Source: Micromonospora rifamycinica (lineage in GTDB: Bacteria > Actinomycetota > Actinomycetes > Mycobacteriales > Micromonosporaceae). From it: a stretch of 64,000 bases of DNA. The stretch is taken from assembly GCF_900090265.1 (NCBI RefSeq), contig NZ_LT607752.1:372001-436000 (forward strand), read 5' to 3'. Below the pieces are notes generated by a model. The model did not search any database, was not told the origin of the DNA, and was given only the letters and a program-made list of their open reading frames with translations. A program made the translations under genes and the position numbers. Shown in pieces: positions 49,265 through 58,710 of this stretch; position 1 is the stretch's first letter, and every line of letters begins with the position of its first letter.

Positions 49265-50437
49265 GTGACAGTCTCCCCACGCCGGGGCACCTCGCCGGCG
49301 ACGACGGTGGCGGCGCATGCGGTCCTGGCCGTCCTGACCGTGCTCGCCCTGGTGGGTAACCGGTACTACGGCGCGCACCCGGGGCAGATCCTCGCCGCGG
49401 CGGGCGCTGCCGTCCTGCTCCACCGGGCAGCGGTAGTGTCCCGTCGGCGACCGTGGGTGGGGTACGCGACCGGCGCGCTGGGCATGCTCGTCCTGGCGAC
49501 GATCTCCTTCCCGGGCTGGTCGGCGATCCTGCTGCCGTCGGCCCTGTGTTTCCCCTTCACGTTGTGGCGGCTGACCGGCCTTGTCCCGGTCAGATCCTCG
49601 GTGGTCGCGCTGGCTGTCGCCGTACTCGGGATCGTCGTCACCGAGGCGGTGGCGTGGAGCCGGCTGCCCCCCGGGATCCCGGGATGGACCCTCCTGGTCG
49701 AGGGCGGGCTGTTGGTGGCCGTGGTCGGCGGTGTCTGGGGTGCGGCCGTGCTGGTGCGTCGGCGGCACGAGGCGGGCCGGCGGGCCGAGAGCGAACGGCT
49801 GGCCGTGGCGGTCGCGGACGAACGGGCCAGCATCCGCCGCGACCTGCACGACGTGATCGCTCACACCGTCACCGTCATGGTCGCGCGGATCGAGGCCGCA
49901 GCGGTGACGACGGCGGACCCGGCGACCCGCCGCGAACTGGGCGACATCGCCGAGACGGGCCGGGACGCCCACCAGGGCCTGCGAGCGATGCTGGCCACCC
50001 TGGGGCCGGCCACGGCACCGGACGCCGGTGCCCGGCGCGGGCAGGTGCCGATCTCGTTGGATGCCATCGCCGACCTGGTGGCCGCGGCGGCCAGCCCGCT
50101 GCACGCGGTGACGTTCACGCAAGTGGGCCGACGTCGGCCGCTGAGCCTGAGCGCCGAGGTGGCGGCGGTCCGTACCGTGCAGGAGGGCGTCACCAACGCG
50201 CTGCGCCACCTCGAACCGCCGGTCGCGGTGACCGTGCGCCTCCGGTGGACCCCGGCCGAGCTGGAGGTGGAGGTGCGCGACGACGGCGGTACGGTGCGGC
50301 GCGGCACCGGCAGTCGGGGCACCGGCCTGCTGGGTGTCGGGGAACGGGTGCGTACCGCCGGCGGCAGCCTGTCGATCACCCAGGGGGACGACGGATGGGT
50401 GCTGCGGGCGCGGCTGCCCACGAAGGAGGGGGCATGA
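49265..50437 (+). CDS. Sensor histidine kinase (HisKA_3, NarX/DesK type)
   Basis: 390 residues. About five hydrophobic spans (20-165) form the sensor, followed by the dimerisation/phosphotransfer helix ADERASIRRDLHDVIAHTVTVMVARIEAA with phospho-acceptor H195. An HATPase_c domain follows (SLSAEVAAVRTVQEGVTNALRHLEPP, VRDDGG, GTGLLGVGERV). GTG start with GGGAGGCGACC upstream. ATGA overlap with its response regulator. Signal unknown; may sense membrane or cell-wall stress, given the linked serine hydrolase. Confidence 0.9.
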   Translation: MTVSPRRGTSPATTVAAHAVLAVLTVLALVGNRYYGAHPGQILAAAGAAVLLHRAAVVSRRRPWVGYATGALGMLVLATISFPGWSAILLPSALCFPFTLWRLTGLVPVRSSVVALAVAVLGIVVTEAVAWSRLPPGIPGWTLLVEGGLLVAVVGGVWGAAVLVRRRHEAGRRAESERLAVAVADERASIRRDLHDVIAHTVTVMVARIEAAAVTTADPATRRELGDIAETGRDAHQGLRAMLATLGPATAPDAGARRGQVPISLDAIADLVAAAASPLHAVTFTQVGRRRPLSLSAEVAAVRTVQEGVTNALRHLEPPVAVTVRLRWTPAELEVEVRDDGGTVRRGTGSRGTGLLGVGERVRTAGGSLSITQGDDGWVLRARLPTKEGA

Positions 50438-51096
50438 CCGCGATCCGGGTGATGCTCGTCGACGATCAGGAACTGTTGCGGGCCTCTCTGCGGACTGTCC
50501 TGTCGGTCGACGAACGCATCGAGGTCACCCACGACGTCGCGAACGGCAGGGACGCGATCGAGGTCGTCCGGCGGCACCGTCTCGACGTCGTGCTGATGGA
50601 CATCCGCATGCCGGGCATGGACGGGGTCGCCGCCACGGCGGAGATCGTCAGGATCGCCCCGGCGACCCGGGTGCTCATGCTGACGACGTTCGACGATGAC
50701 GACCTGGTCGTGGCCGCGATCCGGGCCGGCGCGAGCGGCTACCTGACCAAGGACGTCCGGCCCACCGCCCTGGCGCAGGCGGTGTGTGACGTGGCCTCCG
50801 GGACGTCGGCGCTGGCCCCGGGGGTGGCTGCGACGGTCCTCGATCTCGTACGGCAGGCGCCGACGCGCAGGGCGGGGGCGCTGGACGGCCTCACCCCGCG
50901 CGAGGTCGAGATCTTCGGCCTGCTCGCCCGCGGCCGGTCCAACGGCGAGATCTGCGCGGAACTGGTGCTGAGTGAGAACACGGTGAAGTCGCACGTCAGG
51001 TCCGTGTTGCAGAAGCTGGGCCTGCGGGACCGCGTGCACGTGGTGATCCACGCGTACGAGAACGGGCTGGTCGGTCGGCACGATCTGCCCGGCTGA
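50434..51096 (+). CDS. NarL/LuxR-type response regulator
   Basis: 220 residues: receiver domain with phospho-acceptor D56 (VVLMDIRMPGMDG) and supporting acidic D10-D11, T/K (TTFDDD, YLTKDV), then a LuxR-type helix-turn-helix (LTPREVEIFGLLARGRSNGEICAELVLSENTVKSHVRSVLQKLGLRDRV, about 152-200). Partner of the upstream kinase by overlap and type. Confidence 0.93.
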   Translation: MTAIRVMLVDDQELLRASLRTVLSVDERIEVTHDVANGRDAIEVVRRHRLDVVLMDIRMPGMDGVAATAEIVRIAPATRVLMLTTFDDDDLVVAAIRAGASGYLTKDVRPTALAQAVCDVASGTSALAPGVAATVLDLVRQAPTRRAGALDGLTPREVEIFGLLARGRSNGEICAELVLSENTVKSHVRSVLQKLGLRDRVHVVIHAYENGLVGRHDLPG

Positions 51097-51174
51097 GGTC
51101 TCACTCCGCCGGGTGGTGCCACCTCACCCCGTGGTGTGATGACCGCCGCCGGGGGGCTGCCTAGGTTCGACGTC

Positions 51175-52665
51175 GTGACCTTCCTACCTCTGCGTTTTCC
51201 CTGGTTGACCTGCCTGACCGCCGTCGCCGGTGTGCTCCTCACCGTCCTGCTCGGCCCGGCGGTGCCGGCCCACGCCACCGGTGGAGGGCCGGTCGACGAC
51301 TACCGTTCCGCCTACGCGCCGCCGGGGGTCGCGGCGGCCGTGATCGACGGGGCGTCGGTCGAGACGACCGTCCGGGGCCGGGACGGGGACGGCGACCCGG
51401 TGACGACGGGCACGCTGTTCCGGATCGGCTCGATGAGCAAGTCGATGACGGCGGCGGCGGTGATGCTGCTGGTCGACCGGGGCCGCGTCGCCCTGGACGA
51501 CCCGATCGTCACGATCCTTCCCGACTTCCGGATGGCTGATCCGCGCTTCACCGCGATCACCGTGCGGCATGTGCTCAGCCACACCTCGGGCCTGTCGAGC
51601 AGCACGAACGACGAGTACCCGTTCCCGCCGCCGCGCGACGCGCGGGAGGCCGTGGCCCGGCTGGCCGACGAGACCCTGGCCGCCGGTCCGGGCAGCCGAC
51701 CGGTGTACCAGAACACCAACTACACGATCGCGGCGAGGATCATCGAGGTGGTGTCGGGCAGGCCCTTCGACGACTTCCTGCGTGCCGAGCTGTTCACCCC
51801 GCTGGGGATGACCAGTACCCGCTCGACGCCGGGGTGTTCGGACGGTGCCGAGGGGCTGCCGTCCGGGTATCAGGTCGTTCTCGGGTTCGCCCTTGCGGTG
51901 CCGGAGATGCCGGGGATGTGTGCCGGCAACGGCGGGGTGATCTCGTCCCTGGACGACATGGTGCGGTGGCTGCGGTTCAACCAGGGCGGCCCCGGTGCCG
52001 GCCTGCTGAGCGCCGCCTCCCTGGCCGAGCTGCACACCGTCCAGCCCGGGGCCGGCGACTACGCCCTGGGCTGGCAGGCCCGCCCGGGCACCTCGGGCGT
52101 ACCGCCGATGATCGGCCACGGCGGCACCCTGGCGACGTGGACCGGGGACATGGTCTTCTCGCCCTCGACGGGTGAGGCTGCCGTCGTCCTGACCAACGGT
52201 GTCGGCGCCCCCGGCGAACTCTCGGCCAACCTCCTCGCCGAACGGTTCGGGACACCGACGAAGCCGATGAGCAATCCGCTCGACACCGTGAACGCGGTCC
52301 TGCTCGGGCTCACGGTGGTGCTGGCGGCGCTGCTGGTCACCGCGGCCGTCCGGGCGCGCCGCTGGGCCGTGCGACGCCGCACGGCGCGGCGACCGCTGCT
52401 GGTGCTGCGACTCGTGCCCCTTGCTCTGGCGACGGTGCTGGGCGCCACACTGCCCGCGCTGCTGCCGATTCTGCTGTTCGGCGCGACGTTCGGCTTCGCG
52501 TACTGGATCGTCTTCGCCTGGCTGCTGCCGCTGCTGACGCTGCTGTGCCTCGTCAGCTGTGTGCTGGGGGCGGTCGCGTTGGTCCGTCGCCTCTGGTGTC
52601 TGCGTGACGCCGGTCCGGCGGTGCGCGCAGTGGACAGTCCCGTGGTGGCCGGGTCGACGGCGTGA
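51175..52665 (+). CDS. Exported serine hydrolase (beta-lactamase-like) with C-terminal membrane helices
   Basis: About 496 residues from GTG 51175 (ATG 51139 or GTG 51136 are alternatives). Signal peptide WLTCLTAVAGVLLTVLLGPAVPAHA, then a class-C beta-lactamase/EstB-type domain: S86-M-S-K89 nucleophile motif, YQNTNYT (Y-x-N) and GHGGT. About four transmembrane spans follow residue 370 (VNAVLLGLTVVLAALLV, LVLRLVPLALATVLGATLPAL, LLFGATFGFAYWIVFAW, LLPLLTLLCLVSCVLGAVALV). Close to FmtA/AmpC-like cell-wall or D-aminopeptidase enzymes. Likely target of the adjoining two-component system. Confidence 0.85.
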   Translation: MTFLPLRFPWLTCLTAVAGVLLTVLLGPAVPAHATGGGPVDDYRSAYAPPGVAAAVIDGASVETTVRGRDGDGDPVTTGTLFRIGSMSKSMTAAAVMLLVDRGRVALDDPIVTILPDFRMADPRFTAITVRHVLSHTSGLSSSTNDEYPFPPPRDAREAVARLADETLAAGPGSRPVYQNTNYTIAARIIEVVSGRPFDDFLRAELFTPLGMTSTRSTPGCSDGAEGLPSGYQVVLGFALAVPEMPGMCAGNGGVISSLDDMVRWLRFNQGGPGAGLLSAASLAELHTVQPGAGDYALGWQARPGTSGVPPMIGHGGTLATWTGDMVFSPSTGEAAVVLTNGVGAPGELSANLLAERFGTPTKPMSNPLDTVNAVLLGLTVVLAALLVTAAVRARRWAVRRRTARRPLLVLRLVPLALATVLGATLPALLPILLFGATFGFAYWIVFAWLLPLLTLLCLVSCVLGAVALVRRLWCLRDAGPAVRAVDSPVVAGSTA

Positions 52666-52708
52666 TCGTCCCGCCGACCGGGTGCCGCAGGGGCCTGTCC
52701 CGCCTGTG

Positions 52709-52975
52709 TCACCCGGTCGGTCGGCAGGCGTGCCGGTCGGCCGACCGGGTGCCACCTCCCGGGCGTTCTGCTGCCGGGGTCAGTCCGTGGGCGCCGGGCT
52801 CGGGGAGATCGCCCCGGACGCATTCGGCCAGGAGTCTGCGCCGCCGCTCGTGGTCCTCGTCGGGCTCGTCGGCGGTCGCGGCGTGGACGATGCTCGCCGC
52901 CGACCAGGAGAACGCCATGCTGAGGACCAGGATGAACAGGTCGAAGGGGTCGCCCGGGCGCACGCGGCCGCCCAC
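52709..52975 (-). pseudogene. TetR regulator, C-terminal fragment
   Basis: The 88-codon frame contains RVRPGDPFDLFILVLSMAFSWSAASIVHAATADEPDEDHERRRRLLAECVRGDLPEPG, the end of a TetR ligand-binding domain of the type that regulates oxidoreductases. The helix-turn-helix and first half are missing. It abuts the broken alcohol dehydrogenase on the other strand. Confidence 0.6.
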
Positions 52976-53010
52976 CGGCTGCCCGCCGGCCTCGACCCGG
53001 CCGGTGCGGC

Positions 53011-53556
53011 CCGCTGATGTGCGCCGGCATCACCATGTGGGAGCCGCTGTGCGGGGCGGGAATCGGCTCCGGCAGCCGGGTGGCGGTCGCCGGCCTCGGT
53101 GGCCTCGGCCATCTGGGTGTCAAGCTCGCTGCCGCACTCGGTGCCGAGGTCACCGTCTTGAGCCGTACCCCGGGCAAGGTCGACGACGCCCGGAAACTCG
53201 GCGCCGCCGATCTGCTCGTCACGACCGACGACGCCCAGCTCGCGCGGGCCGCCAGCCGTTTCGACCTGATCCTGGACACCATCTCCGGCCCGCACGACCT
53301 GTCGCCGCTGCTGCGGCTGCTGACTCTCGACGGCACCCTCAGCGTGCTCGGCTTCCCCATGCCGACGACAGTGAACCTCATGGAGCTGAGCTCCGGCCGC
53401 AAGAAGCTCAGCTCATCGGGCACCGGCGGCACCAGGCACACCGCCGAACTGCTGGCCTTCGCGGCTGAACACGGCATCACCGCCGGTCACGGCACCACCG
53501 TGAGCGTCGGGACCGGCCACGGTGTCCTGCCCGGCCACGGGACGCGGTGGCGGTGA
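53011..53556 (+). pseudogene. Zinc-type alcohol dehydrogenase, internal/C-terminal fragment
   Basis: PLMCAGITMWEPLCGAGIGSGSRVAVAGLGGLGHLGVKLAAALGAEVTVLSRTPGKVDDARKLGAADLLVTTDD... FDLILDTISGPHDLSPLLRLLTLDGTLSVLGFP is the Rossmann half of an NAD(P)-dependent alcohol dehydrogenase (GLGGLG dinucleotide motif). The N-terminal catalytic half with the zinc ligands is absent, and after AEHGITA the frame runs into unrelated sequence, so the C-terminus is also lost. Confidence 0.7.
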
Positions 53557-53653
53557 CCACCGCACCCACCCGGGCAGGACACCCCGCCGGCGCGACCGAC
53601 ACACCGGCCACGGTCCCGACCCGCCCCCCGGGTCACCCGCTCACGCCGAGGCC

Positions 53654-54640
53654 CTAGTTGCCGACGCCGAGGCTCGCCATGAACGCCGCCGGGTAGCGGT
53701 CACCGCGCGCGGCGCCCTTCGGCACGGCCGCCTCGATCTCGTCGAGATCGGCGGCCGACAGCGTCACCGCCAGCGCCGGCAACGCCTCGGCCAGCCGCTG
53801 CCGGGTACGCGCACCGACCAGCGGGACGATGGACGGGTCCTGCGCCGCCACCCACGCGATCGCCAGCTGCGCCACCGTGCACCCCTTCGCGTCGGCGACC
53901 CGGCGCAACGCCTCCGCCAGGGCGAGGTTGTGCGCCCCGTTCTCGGCCGCGAAGCGGGGGGCGTGGTTACGCGGATCGTCCGCCCGCCCCGGCACCCAGT
54001 TCCCCGAGAGCAGACCACGGCCCAGCACCCCGTACGCGGTCAGCCCGATGCCCAGCTCCCGCAGCGTGGGCAGCACCTCGGCCTCGACCGCCCGCGACAG
54101 CAGCGAGTACTCGATCTGGAGATCAGCGATCGGGTGTACGGCGTGCGCCCGGCGGACGGTCTCCGCGTCGACCTCGGAGAGCCCCACGTACCGCACGTAA
54201 CCGGCGTCGATCATGTCCTTGATCGCGCCGATCGTGTCCTCGACCGGCACCGACCGGTCGAGCCGGGCCGGCCGGTAGATGTCCACGTGGTCGACGCCGA
54301 GCCGGGTCAGCGAGTAGTTCAGGAAGTTGCGCACCGAATCCGGGCGGGAGTCCTGCCCGGCGAACTTCATGCCCGGCCCCACCTGTTGCCCGAACTTCAC
54401 GCTCAGCAGATAGCTGTCCCGGTCGCGTCCCCGCAACGCCTCCGACAACAGCAGCTCGTTGTGCCCCATGCCGTAGAAGTCGCCGGTGTCGACCAGCGTG
54501 ACCCCCGCGTCCAGCGCGGCCCGCACCGTGGCGATGCTCTCCCCACGATCGGCCTGGCCGTACGCGCCCGACATGCCCATCGCCCCCAGCCCCACCGCGG
54601 AAACGGTCGGACCTGTGCTGCCCAGCGTGCGTGTCTGCAT
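53654..54640 (-). CDS. Aldo/keto reductase (AKR13/YeaE-like group)
   Basis: 328 residues. TLGSTGPTVSAVGLGAMGMSGAYG start, D51 and Y56 (LVDTGDFYGMGHNE), K82 (LLSVKFG); the usual catalytic His position reads Ala125 within IYRPARLD, a variation typical of a subgroup whose members have YQPARLD there. C-terminal NADP site: IVPLVGARTRQRL. Divergent from the XRE regulator at 54769, with a 128-bp intergenic promoter region; probably controlled by it. Confidence 0.88.
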   Translation of the reverse strand: MQTRTLGSTGPTVSAVGLGAMGMSGAYGQADRGESIATVRAALDAGVTLVDTGDFYGMGHNELLLSEALRGRDRDSYLLSVKFGQQVGPGMKFAGQDSRPDSVRNFLNYSLTRLGVDHVDIYRPARLDRSVPVEDTIGAIKDMIDAGYVRYVGLSEVDAETVRRAHAVHPIADLQIEYSLLSRAVEAEVLPTLRELGIGLTAYGVLGRGLLSGNWVPGRADDPRNHAPRFAAENGAHNLALAEALRRVADAKGCTVAQLAIAWVAAQDPSIVPLVGARTRQRLAEALPALAVTLSAADLDEIEAAVPKGAARGDRYPAAFMASLGVGN

Positions 54641-54768
54641 CGAAACTCTCCCTCGTCGGTCGATCCCGGCTCCACCCTGCTCCGCTTCCCGGCCCGCCGG
54701 CAGCGGAGCGCTTGTCGTGGGAGCGCCAATCCCTGGCTCGGTGCCCGGCCCCGGGGCAGCATGGAGGC

Positions 54769-55617
54769 ATGCAGCGTGAGCAGCTCGCCGACTTCCTGCG
54801 GCGTCGGCGCGAGGCCATCCGCCCCGCCGAGGTCGGCATCCCCGACGGCCCCCGCCGCCGCACCGCCGGCCTGCGTCGCGAGGAGGTCGCCCTGCTCGCC
54901 GGCATGTCCGTCGACTACGTCGTCCGCCTCGAACAGGGCCGGAGCAGCCAGCCGTCGACCCAGCTGCTCGGCGCCCTGGCCCGGGCACTGCGCCTGACCG
55001 ACGACGAGCGGAGCCACCTGTTCCACCTGGCCGGTCACCAGCCACCACCCGCCGAGGGTGTCGCCCGCCTGGCCCGGGCCGGCCTGGTCCGCCTGCTCGA
55101 CCTGGTCGGCGACACCCCCGCCATGGTCCTGTCCGACCTCAGCGAGGTGCTGGCGCAGAACCGCATGTCGATCCTGCTCACCGGCGACCACACCGGGCTG
55201 ACCGGTGACCGCCGCTACGTCGCCTACCGCACCTTCACCGACCCGACCATCCGCGACCTCCATGGTCCCGAGGAGTGGCGACGGCACGCCCGCCAGCAGG
55301 TCGCCGACCTGCGCGCGGTGGCCGGCCGGCGGGCCGGCGACCCGACCGTGACCGGCCTGATCGAACGGTTACGGGCGGCCAGCGACGACTTCCGGCGGCT
55401 GTGGGCCGAGCACGAGGTGGCGGTACGCCGGGCCGACCGCAAGACGTTCAGGCACCCGCGTGTGGGCCGCATCACGATGGACTGCGAAACCCTGGTCACC
55501 CCCGACCTCGGCCAGCTGCTGCTGGTGCTGACCCCGGCCGACGCCGAGTCCCGGGAGAGACTCGAGCTGCTACGCGTACTGGGCGTCGAGGAGTTCCCGG
55601 CCGACGTGCCCCACTGA
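54769..55617 (+). CDS. XRE-family regulator (MmyB-like)
   Basis: 282 residues. N-terminal helix-turn-helix (QLADFLRRRREAIRPAEVGIPDGPRRRTAGLRREEVALLAGMSVDYVVRLEQGRSSQPSTQLLGALARALRL, about 3-75) with the MmyB-type GLRREEVALLAGMSVDYYxRLEQGR pattern, and an MmyB ligand-binding domain (LVRLLDLVGDTPAMVLSDLSEVLAQNRMSILLTGD...). ATG 54769 with GGAGG immediately before. In this family the effector is usually a fatty acid or small ligand, and the divergent oxidoreductase is the regulated gene. Confidence 0.92.
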   Translation: MQREQLADFLRRRREAIRPAEVGIPDGPRRRTAGLRREEVALLAGMSVDYVVRLEQGRSSQPSTQLLGALARALRLTDDERSHLFHLAGHQPPPAEGVARLARAGLVRLLDLVGDTPAMVLSDLSEVLAQNRMSILLTGDHTGLTGDRRYVAYRTFTDPTIRDLHGPEEWRRHARQQVADLRAVAGRRAGDPTVTGLIERLRAASDDFRRLWAEHEVAVRRADRKTFRHPRVGRITMDCETLVTPDLGQLLLVLTPADAESRERLELLRVLGVEEFPADVPH

Positions 55618-55685
55618 CGCGCCCACGCCCGCCCACGCCCGACGGCAGCGCTTCGCGGGCCGACGTCGGCGCCCGCCCGTCGGAC

Positions 55686-57320
55686 TCAGCTCGGCAGTGC
55701 GTCGCCTCCGGCCGGACCCGGGGCCGTCGCCATGGTCGTCCGCCAGCGCAGGTCGACCCCCCGCCGGGCCAGTTCGGACTGGAATTCCTCCAGCAGTTTC
55801 GCGCTGGCCCGGACCCCGTGCGGCGATGTCTGGCGGTCCAGGCAGTAGGCGGCCAGCGCGCCGGCAGCCTCTCCGATCGACCACTCGGCCGGGTGCACCC
55901 GGTAGCAGCCGTTGGTGATGTGGGTGGTGCCGACGGCCTTGCCGGCGGCGATCACGTTGGTGACCCGCTCGGGTAGCAACGCCCCCAGCGGGATCTCGAA
56001 CGGGTGCGCCGCCACGTCGAGGTATCCGTCACCGCCGGTCGTCGGGTGCAGGTCGATCCGGTAGTGACCGGTGCCGACCGTGTCGGGATAGTGGACCGCA
56101 CCGGCGGCGCCCCGCACCGCGACCGACAGGTCCTGCTCGGTCGGCGTGGTCACCGCCACCAGCCGGCGGGCCTCCCGGATGTACGGCGCCTGCGCGAAGC
56201 CGTCGTCGGTGCCGGTCACGTCGGGGCGCAGCCGCAGGCCGGGGAAGCCGGTGCCGCCGTCCGGGCGGGGTGCCTCGGTCTGCAGCCAGTACAGAAAAGC
56301 CTGACTGGCCCGCCTGGCCCGCCGGACGTGCCGCTCGGCATCCGGCACGCCGAACAGCGGCCCGTCCAGGTAGTCGTTCATCGGCCAGTTGACCACCGTC
56401 ACGTCGCTGGGGAACAGGCCGGGCCGGAACGCCTGCCGGTCGAGGATCCGCCGGTACGTCCACAACTCCGGCGCGATCAGGCCCTCCTCCATCGAGTTCG
56501 CCGTCGACCGGGGGTTGGGGGTGAACCGGCCGGTGACCGCCCGACCGGTGCGCGGATCGGGATAGGTCCAGCTGAACAGGGGGCCCGGCCAGCCGGGTGC
56601 GGTCCGGGTCCGCCAGTGGTCGTAGTCGGCCGGCCGGTCCACCGTGTGGTCGCCGTCGACGTGTTCGAGGGCGAAGCAGACGGTGGCCGCCTGCATGTTC
56701 AGCGGCGCGGGCCGGTCCGGGGCGCTCGGTTCGCCGGTCTGCGCCTGTGACTCGGTGCCGGTGCGGTGTTCGATGCCGGCCAGGGCCAGCAGTTCACCGG
56801 TCTCGCTCGCCTCCAGGACGAGGCTGGCCCCGAGGTGACGCAGCGTGCCGTCGGCGAGCCGGACGGTCAGGGCGGTCAGCGTGTCCCCGTCGGTGTGCGC
56901 CCGTTCGACCTGCGCCCGGGTGTGCACGGTCAGCCGCCCCGCCGCCCGCCAGGGGGCGATCATGGCCTGGAGTGCGGCCAGTGCGGCCCGGGGTTCGTGA
57001 CACAGCGGGCTGACCCAGCCGTTGCCCGGGTTGAGCGGCCGGCCGGACCCGTCGGACGTCAGCGGGTACCAGGTCCGGTAGTGGTCGCGTACCGCCTGCC
57101 GGAACCGGCGGTAGCTGGCCGTCGAGCCGTGCGTCTCGATCCAGGGGTGCTCGTCCGGCGGCACCGCCTGCGAGGTGAGCTGTCCCCCGATCCACCCGTA
57201 CGGCTCGACCACGACGACCCGGGCGCCGCCCTCGCAGGCGGCCAACGCGGCGGCGATCCCGCCCACGCCCCCGCCGACCACCAGGACGTCGGTGTGCTGC
57301 TCCGTCGGGGTGGTACGCAT
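55686..57320 (-). CDS. FAD-dependent oxidoreductase (PF12831-type)
   Basis: 544 residues. N-terminal ADP-binding fold DVLVVGGGVGGIAAALAACEGGARVVVVEPYGWIGGQLTSQAVPPDEH, the family layout of FAD_oxidored/xanthan-lyase-type flavoproteins; AGKAVGTTHITNGCYRVHPAEWSIGEAAGALAAYCL near the end is the second FAD-contact motif. ATG 57320 overlaps the GntR stop, so it is the distal gene of the amino-sugar operon. Such enzymes in sugar operons oxidise unknown carbohydrate or amine intermediates. Confidence 0.88.
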   Translation of the reverse strand: MRTTPTEQHTDVLVVGGGVGGIAAALAACEGGARVVVVEPYGWIGGQLTSQAVPPDEHPWIETHGSTASYRRFRQAVRDHYRTWYPLTSDGSGRPLNPGNGWVSPLCHEPRAALAALQAMIAPWRAAGRLTVHTRAQVERAHTDGDTLTALTVRLADGTLRHLGASLVLEASETGELLALAGIEHRTGTESQAQTGEPSAPDRPAPLNMQAATVCFALEHVDGDHTVDRPADYDHWRTRTAPGWPGPLFSWTYPDPRTGRAVTGRFTPNPRSTANSMEEGLIAPELWTYRRILDRQAFRPGLFPSDVTVVNWPMNDYLDGPLFGVPDAERHVRRARRASQAFLYWLQTEAPRPDGGTGFPGLRLRPDVTGTDDGFAQAPYIREARRLVAVTTPTEQDLSVAVRGAAGAVHYPDTVGTGHYRIDLHPTTGGDGYLDVAAHPFEIPLGALLPERVTNVIAAGKAVGTTHITNGCYRVHPAEWSIGEAAGALAAYCLDRQTSPHGVRASAKLLEEFQSELARRGVDLRWRTTMATAPGPAGGDALPS

Positions 57321-58027
57321 CAGTCCGCCTCGCCTCGTCGTGCGGTCAGGGAGAAGTGGTAGCGGTCGCCCCGGTAGAGCGACACCGCTCGTTCGACGGC
57401 CCGGCCGCGTCCGTCGTAGCCGATCCGGCGGACCTCCAGCAGCGCCGCCGAGGGCGGGATCTCCAGCAGGTCGCACTGCCGGGGGGTGGGCACGACGGCG
57501 GCGATCATCTGCTGGGCCACGGTGACCTGGACGTGGTAGCGGTCCTTCATGATCCCGTAGAGCCCGGTGTCGAGGTTCTCGACCAGCAGGCCGGGGAACA
57601 GGTCGGCCGGCAGGTGCACCTCTTCGAGGCACATCGGTGCGCCGTCGGCGAGCCGGAGCCGTTCCACCCGGTAGAGCAGTGACCCCTCGGGCAGGCCGAG
57701 TTCCGAGGCGTCCGCGTCGCGGGCGACCATCGCGTCCGCGACGATCAGTTTGCTGCTCGGCAGCAGGCCCCGGGCCAGCATGTCCTCGGTGAACCCGCTG
57801 AGGCTGGTGCCCTTGGCGATCCGGGTGTCGGAGACGAAGGTGCCCTGCCCCCGGATGGTGTAGACCAGGCCGGCGTCGAGCAGTTCGCGCAGCGCCTGGC
57901 GCAGCGTCGTCCGGCTCACGCCGAGTTCCTCGGCGAGGTCCCGCTCGCGGGGCAGGGCCGAGTGCGCCGGCAGTGCCGCGACGCGGTGCCGGAGTTCGGT
58001 ACGGATCTGGCTCAGTTTGGTGGTCAT
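57320..58027 (-). CDS. GntR-family regulator (HutC/UTRA)
   Basis: 235 residues. Winged helix: QIRTELRHRVAALPAHSALPRERDLAEELGVSRTTLRQALRELLDAGLVYTIRGQGTFVSD (about 7-68). UTRA domain: GTSLSGFTEDMLARGLLPSSKLIVADAMVARDADASELGLPEGSLLYRVERLRLADGAPMCLEEVHLPADLFPGLL. Embedded in the operon with ATGA overlaps on both sides. UTRA/HutC regulators of this type (NagR-like) respond to phosphorylated amino sugars, which fits the neighbouring epimerase and kinase. Confidence 0.92.
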   Translation of the reverse strand: MTTKLSQIRTELRHRVAALPAHSALPRERDLAEELGVSRTTLRQALRELLDAGLVYTIRGQGTFVSDTRIAKGTSLSGFTEDMLARGLLPSSKLIVADAMVARDADASELGLPEGSLLYRVERLRLADGAPMCLEEVHLPADLFPGLLVENLDTGLYGIMKDRYHVQVTVAQQMIAAVVPTPRQCDLLEIPPSAALLEVRRIGYDGRGRAVERAVSLYRGDRYHFSLTARRGEAD

Positions 58028-58710
58028 CACGAGTCCAACCGGGGATGCGGGCAGGCCTGCGCGAACCTGCGCGTGGTGTTGACCGGGTCCGAGATGGCGG
58101 TGCCGACGACGACTGCCCATGCACCCTCGTCGAACGCCGCCGAGACCTGGGTACGGGTACGGTATCGCCCCTCCGCGATGACCGGAACCGGACAATGTCG
58201 ACTCAGCTTCCCCACCAGGGCGATGTCCGGTCCGTCGGGGACGGGGCCGGTGACGTATCCGGACAGCGTGGTGCCGACCAGGTCGGCGCCGGCGTCCACG
58301 GCGGCCATGGCCGTGTCCACGCTGTCCACGTCGGCCATGAACAGCGCCCCGGCGGCGTGGGTCGCCGCGACGAGGTCGGACAGCTTCTCCCCGCCGGGCC
58401 GGGGACGGCCGGTGGCGTCGGCCGCGACGATCTGCGCCCCGGCACCGGTCAGCGCGGCCACGTCGGCCTCGGTCGGGGTGATGTAGACCGGGCTGCCGGG
58501 GGTGTGCCGCTTGACCAGTCCGACCACCGGCACCCCGAGGCCGACCATGCCCCGCACGTGGTCCACGCCCTGCCCGCGCAGGCCGGCGGCGCCGCCGAGC
58601 ACGGCTGCGGCCGCCATCGCCATCATGTGTCCGGTGTCCCGGAACGGGCTGCGGCCCTGGGCCTGGCAGGACACGACCAGGCGTCCACGGATGGCTTCGG
58701 CCACGTTCAT
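58027..58710 (-). CDS. nanE: N-acetylmannosamine-6-phosphate 2-epimerase
   Basis: 227-residue TIM-barrel of the NanE family, converting ManNAc-6-P to GlcNAc-6-P. Motifs: GRLVVSCQAQGRSPFRDTGHMMAMAAAAVLGGAAGLRGQGVDHV at the start, GLVKRHTPGSPVYITPT, the lysine in LVKR, ALFMADVDSVDTAMAAVDAGADLVGTTLSGYVTG, and PVIAEGRYRTRTQVSAAFDEGAWAVVVGTAISDP. ATG 58710 overlaps the kinase stop by 4 bp. Confidence 0.93.
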   Translation of the reverse strand: MNVAEAIRGRLVVSCQAQGRSPFRDTGHMMAMAAAAVLGGAAGLRGQGVDHVRGMVGLGVPVVGLVKRHTPGSPVYITPTEADVAALTGAGAQIVAADATGRPRPGGEKLSDLVAATHAAGALFMADVDSVDTAMAAVDAGADLVGTTLSGYVTGPVPDGPDIALVGKLSRHCPVPVIAEGRYRTRTQVSAAFDEGAWAVVVGTAISDPVNTTRRFAQACPHPRLDS

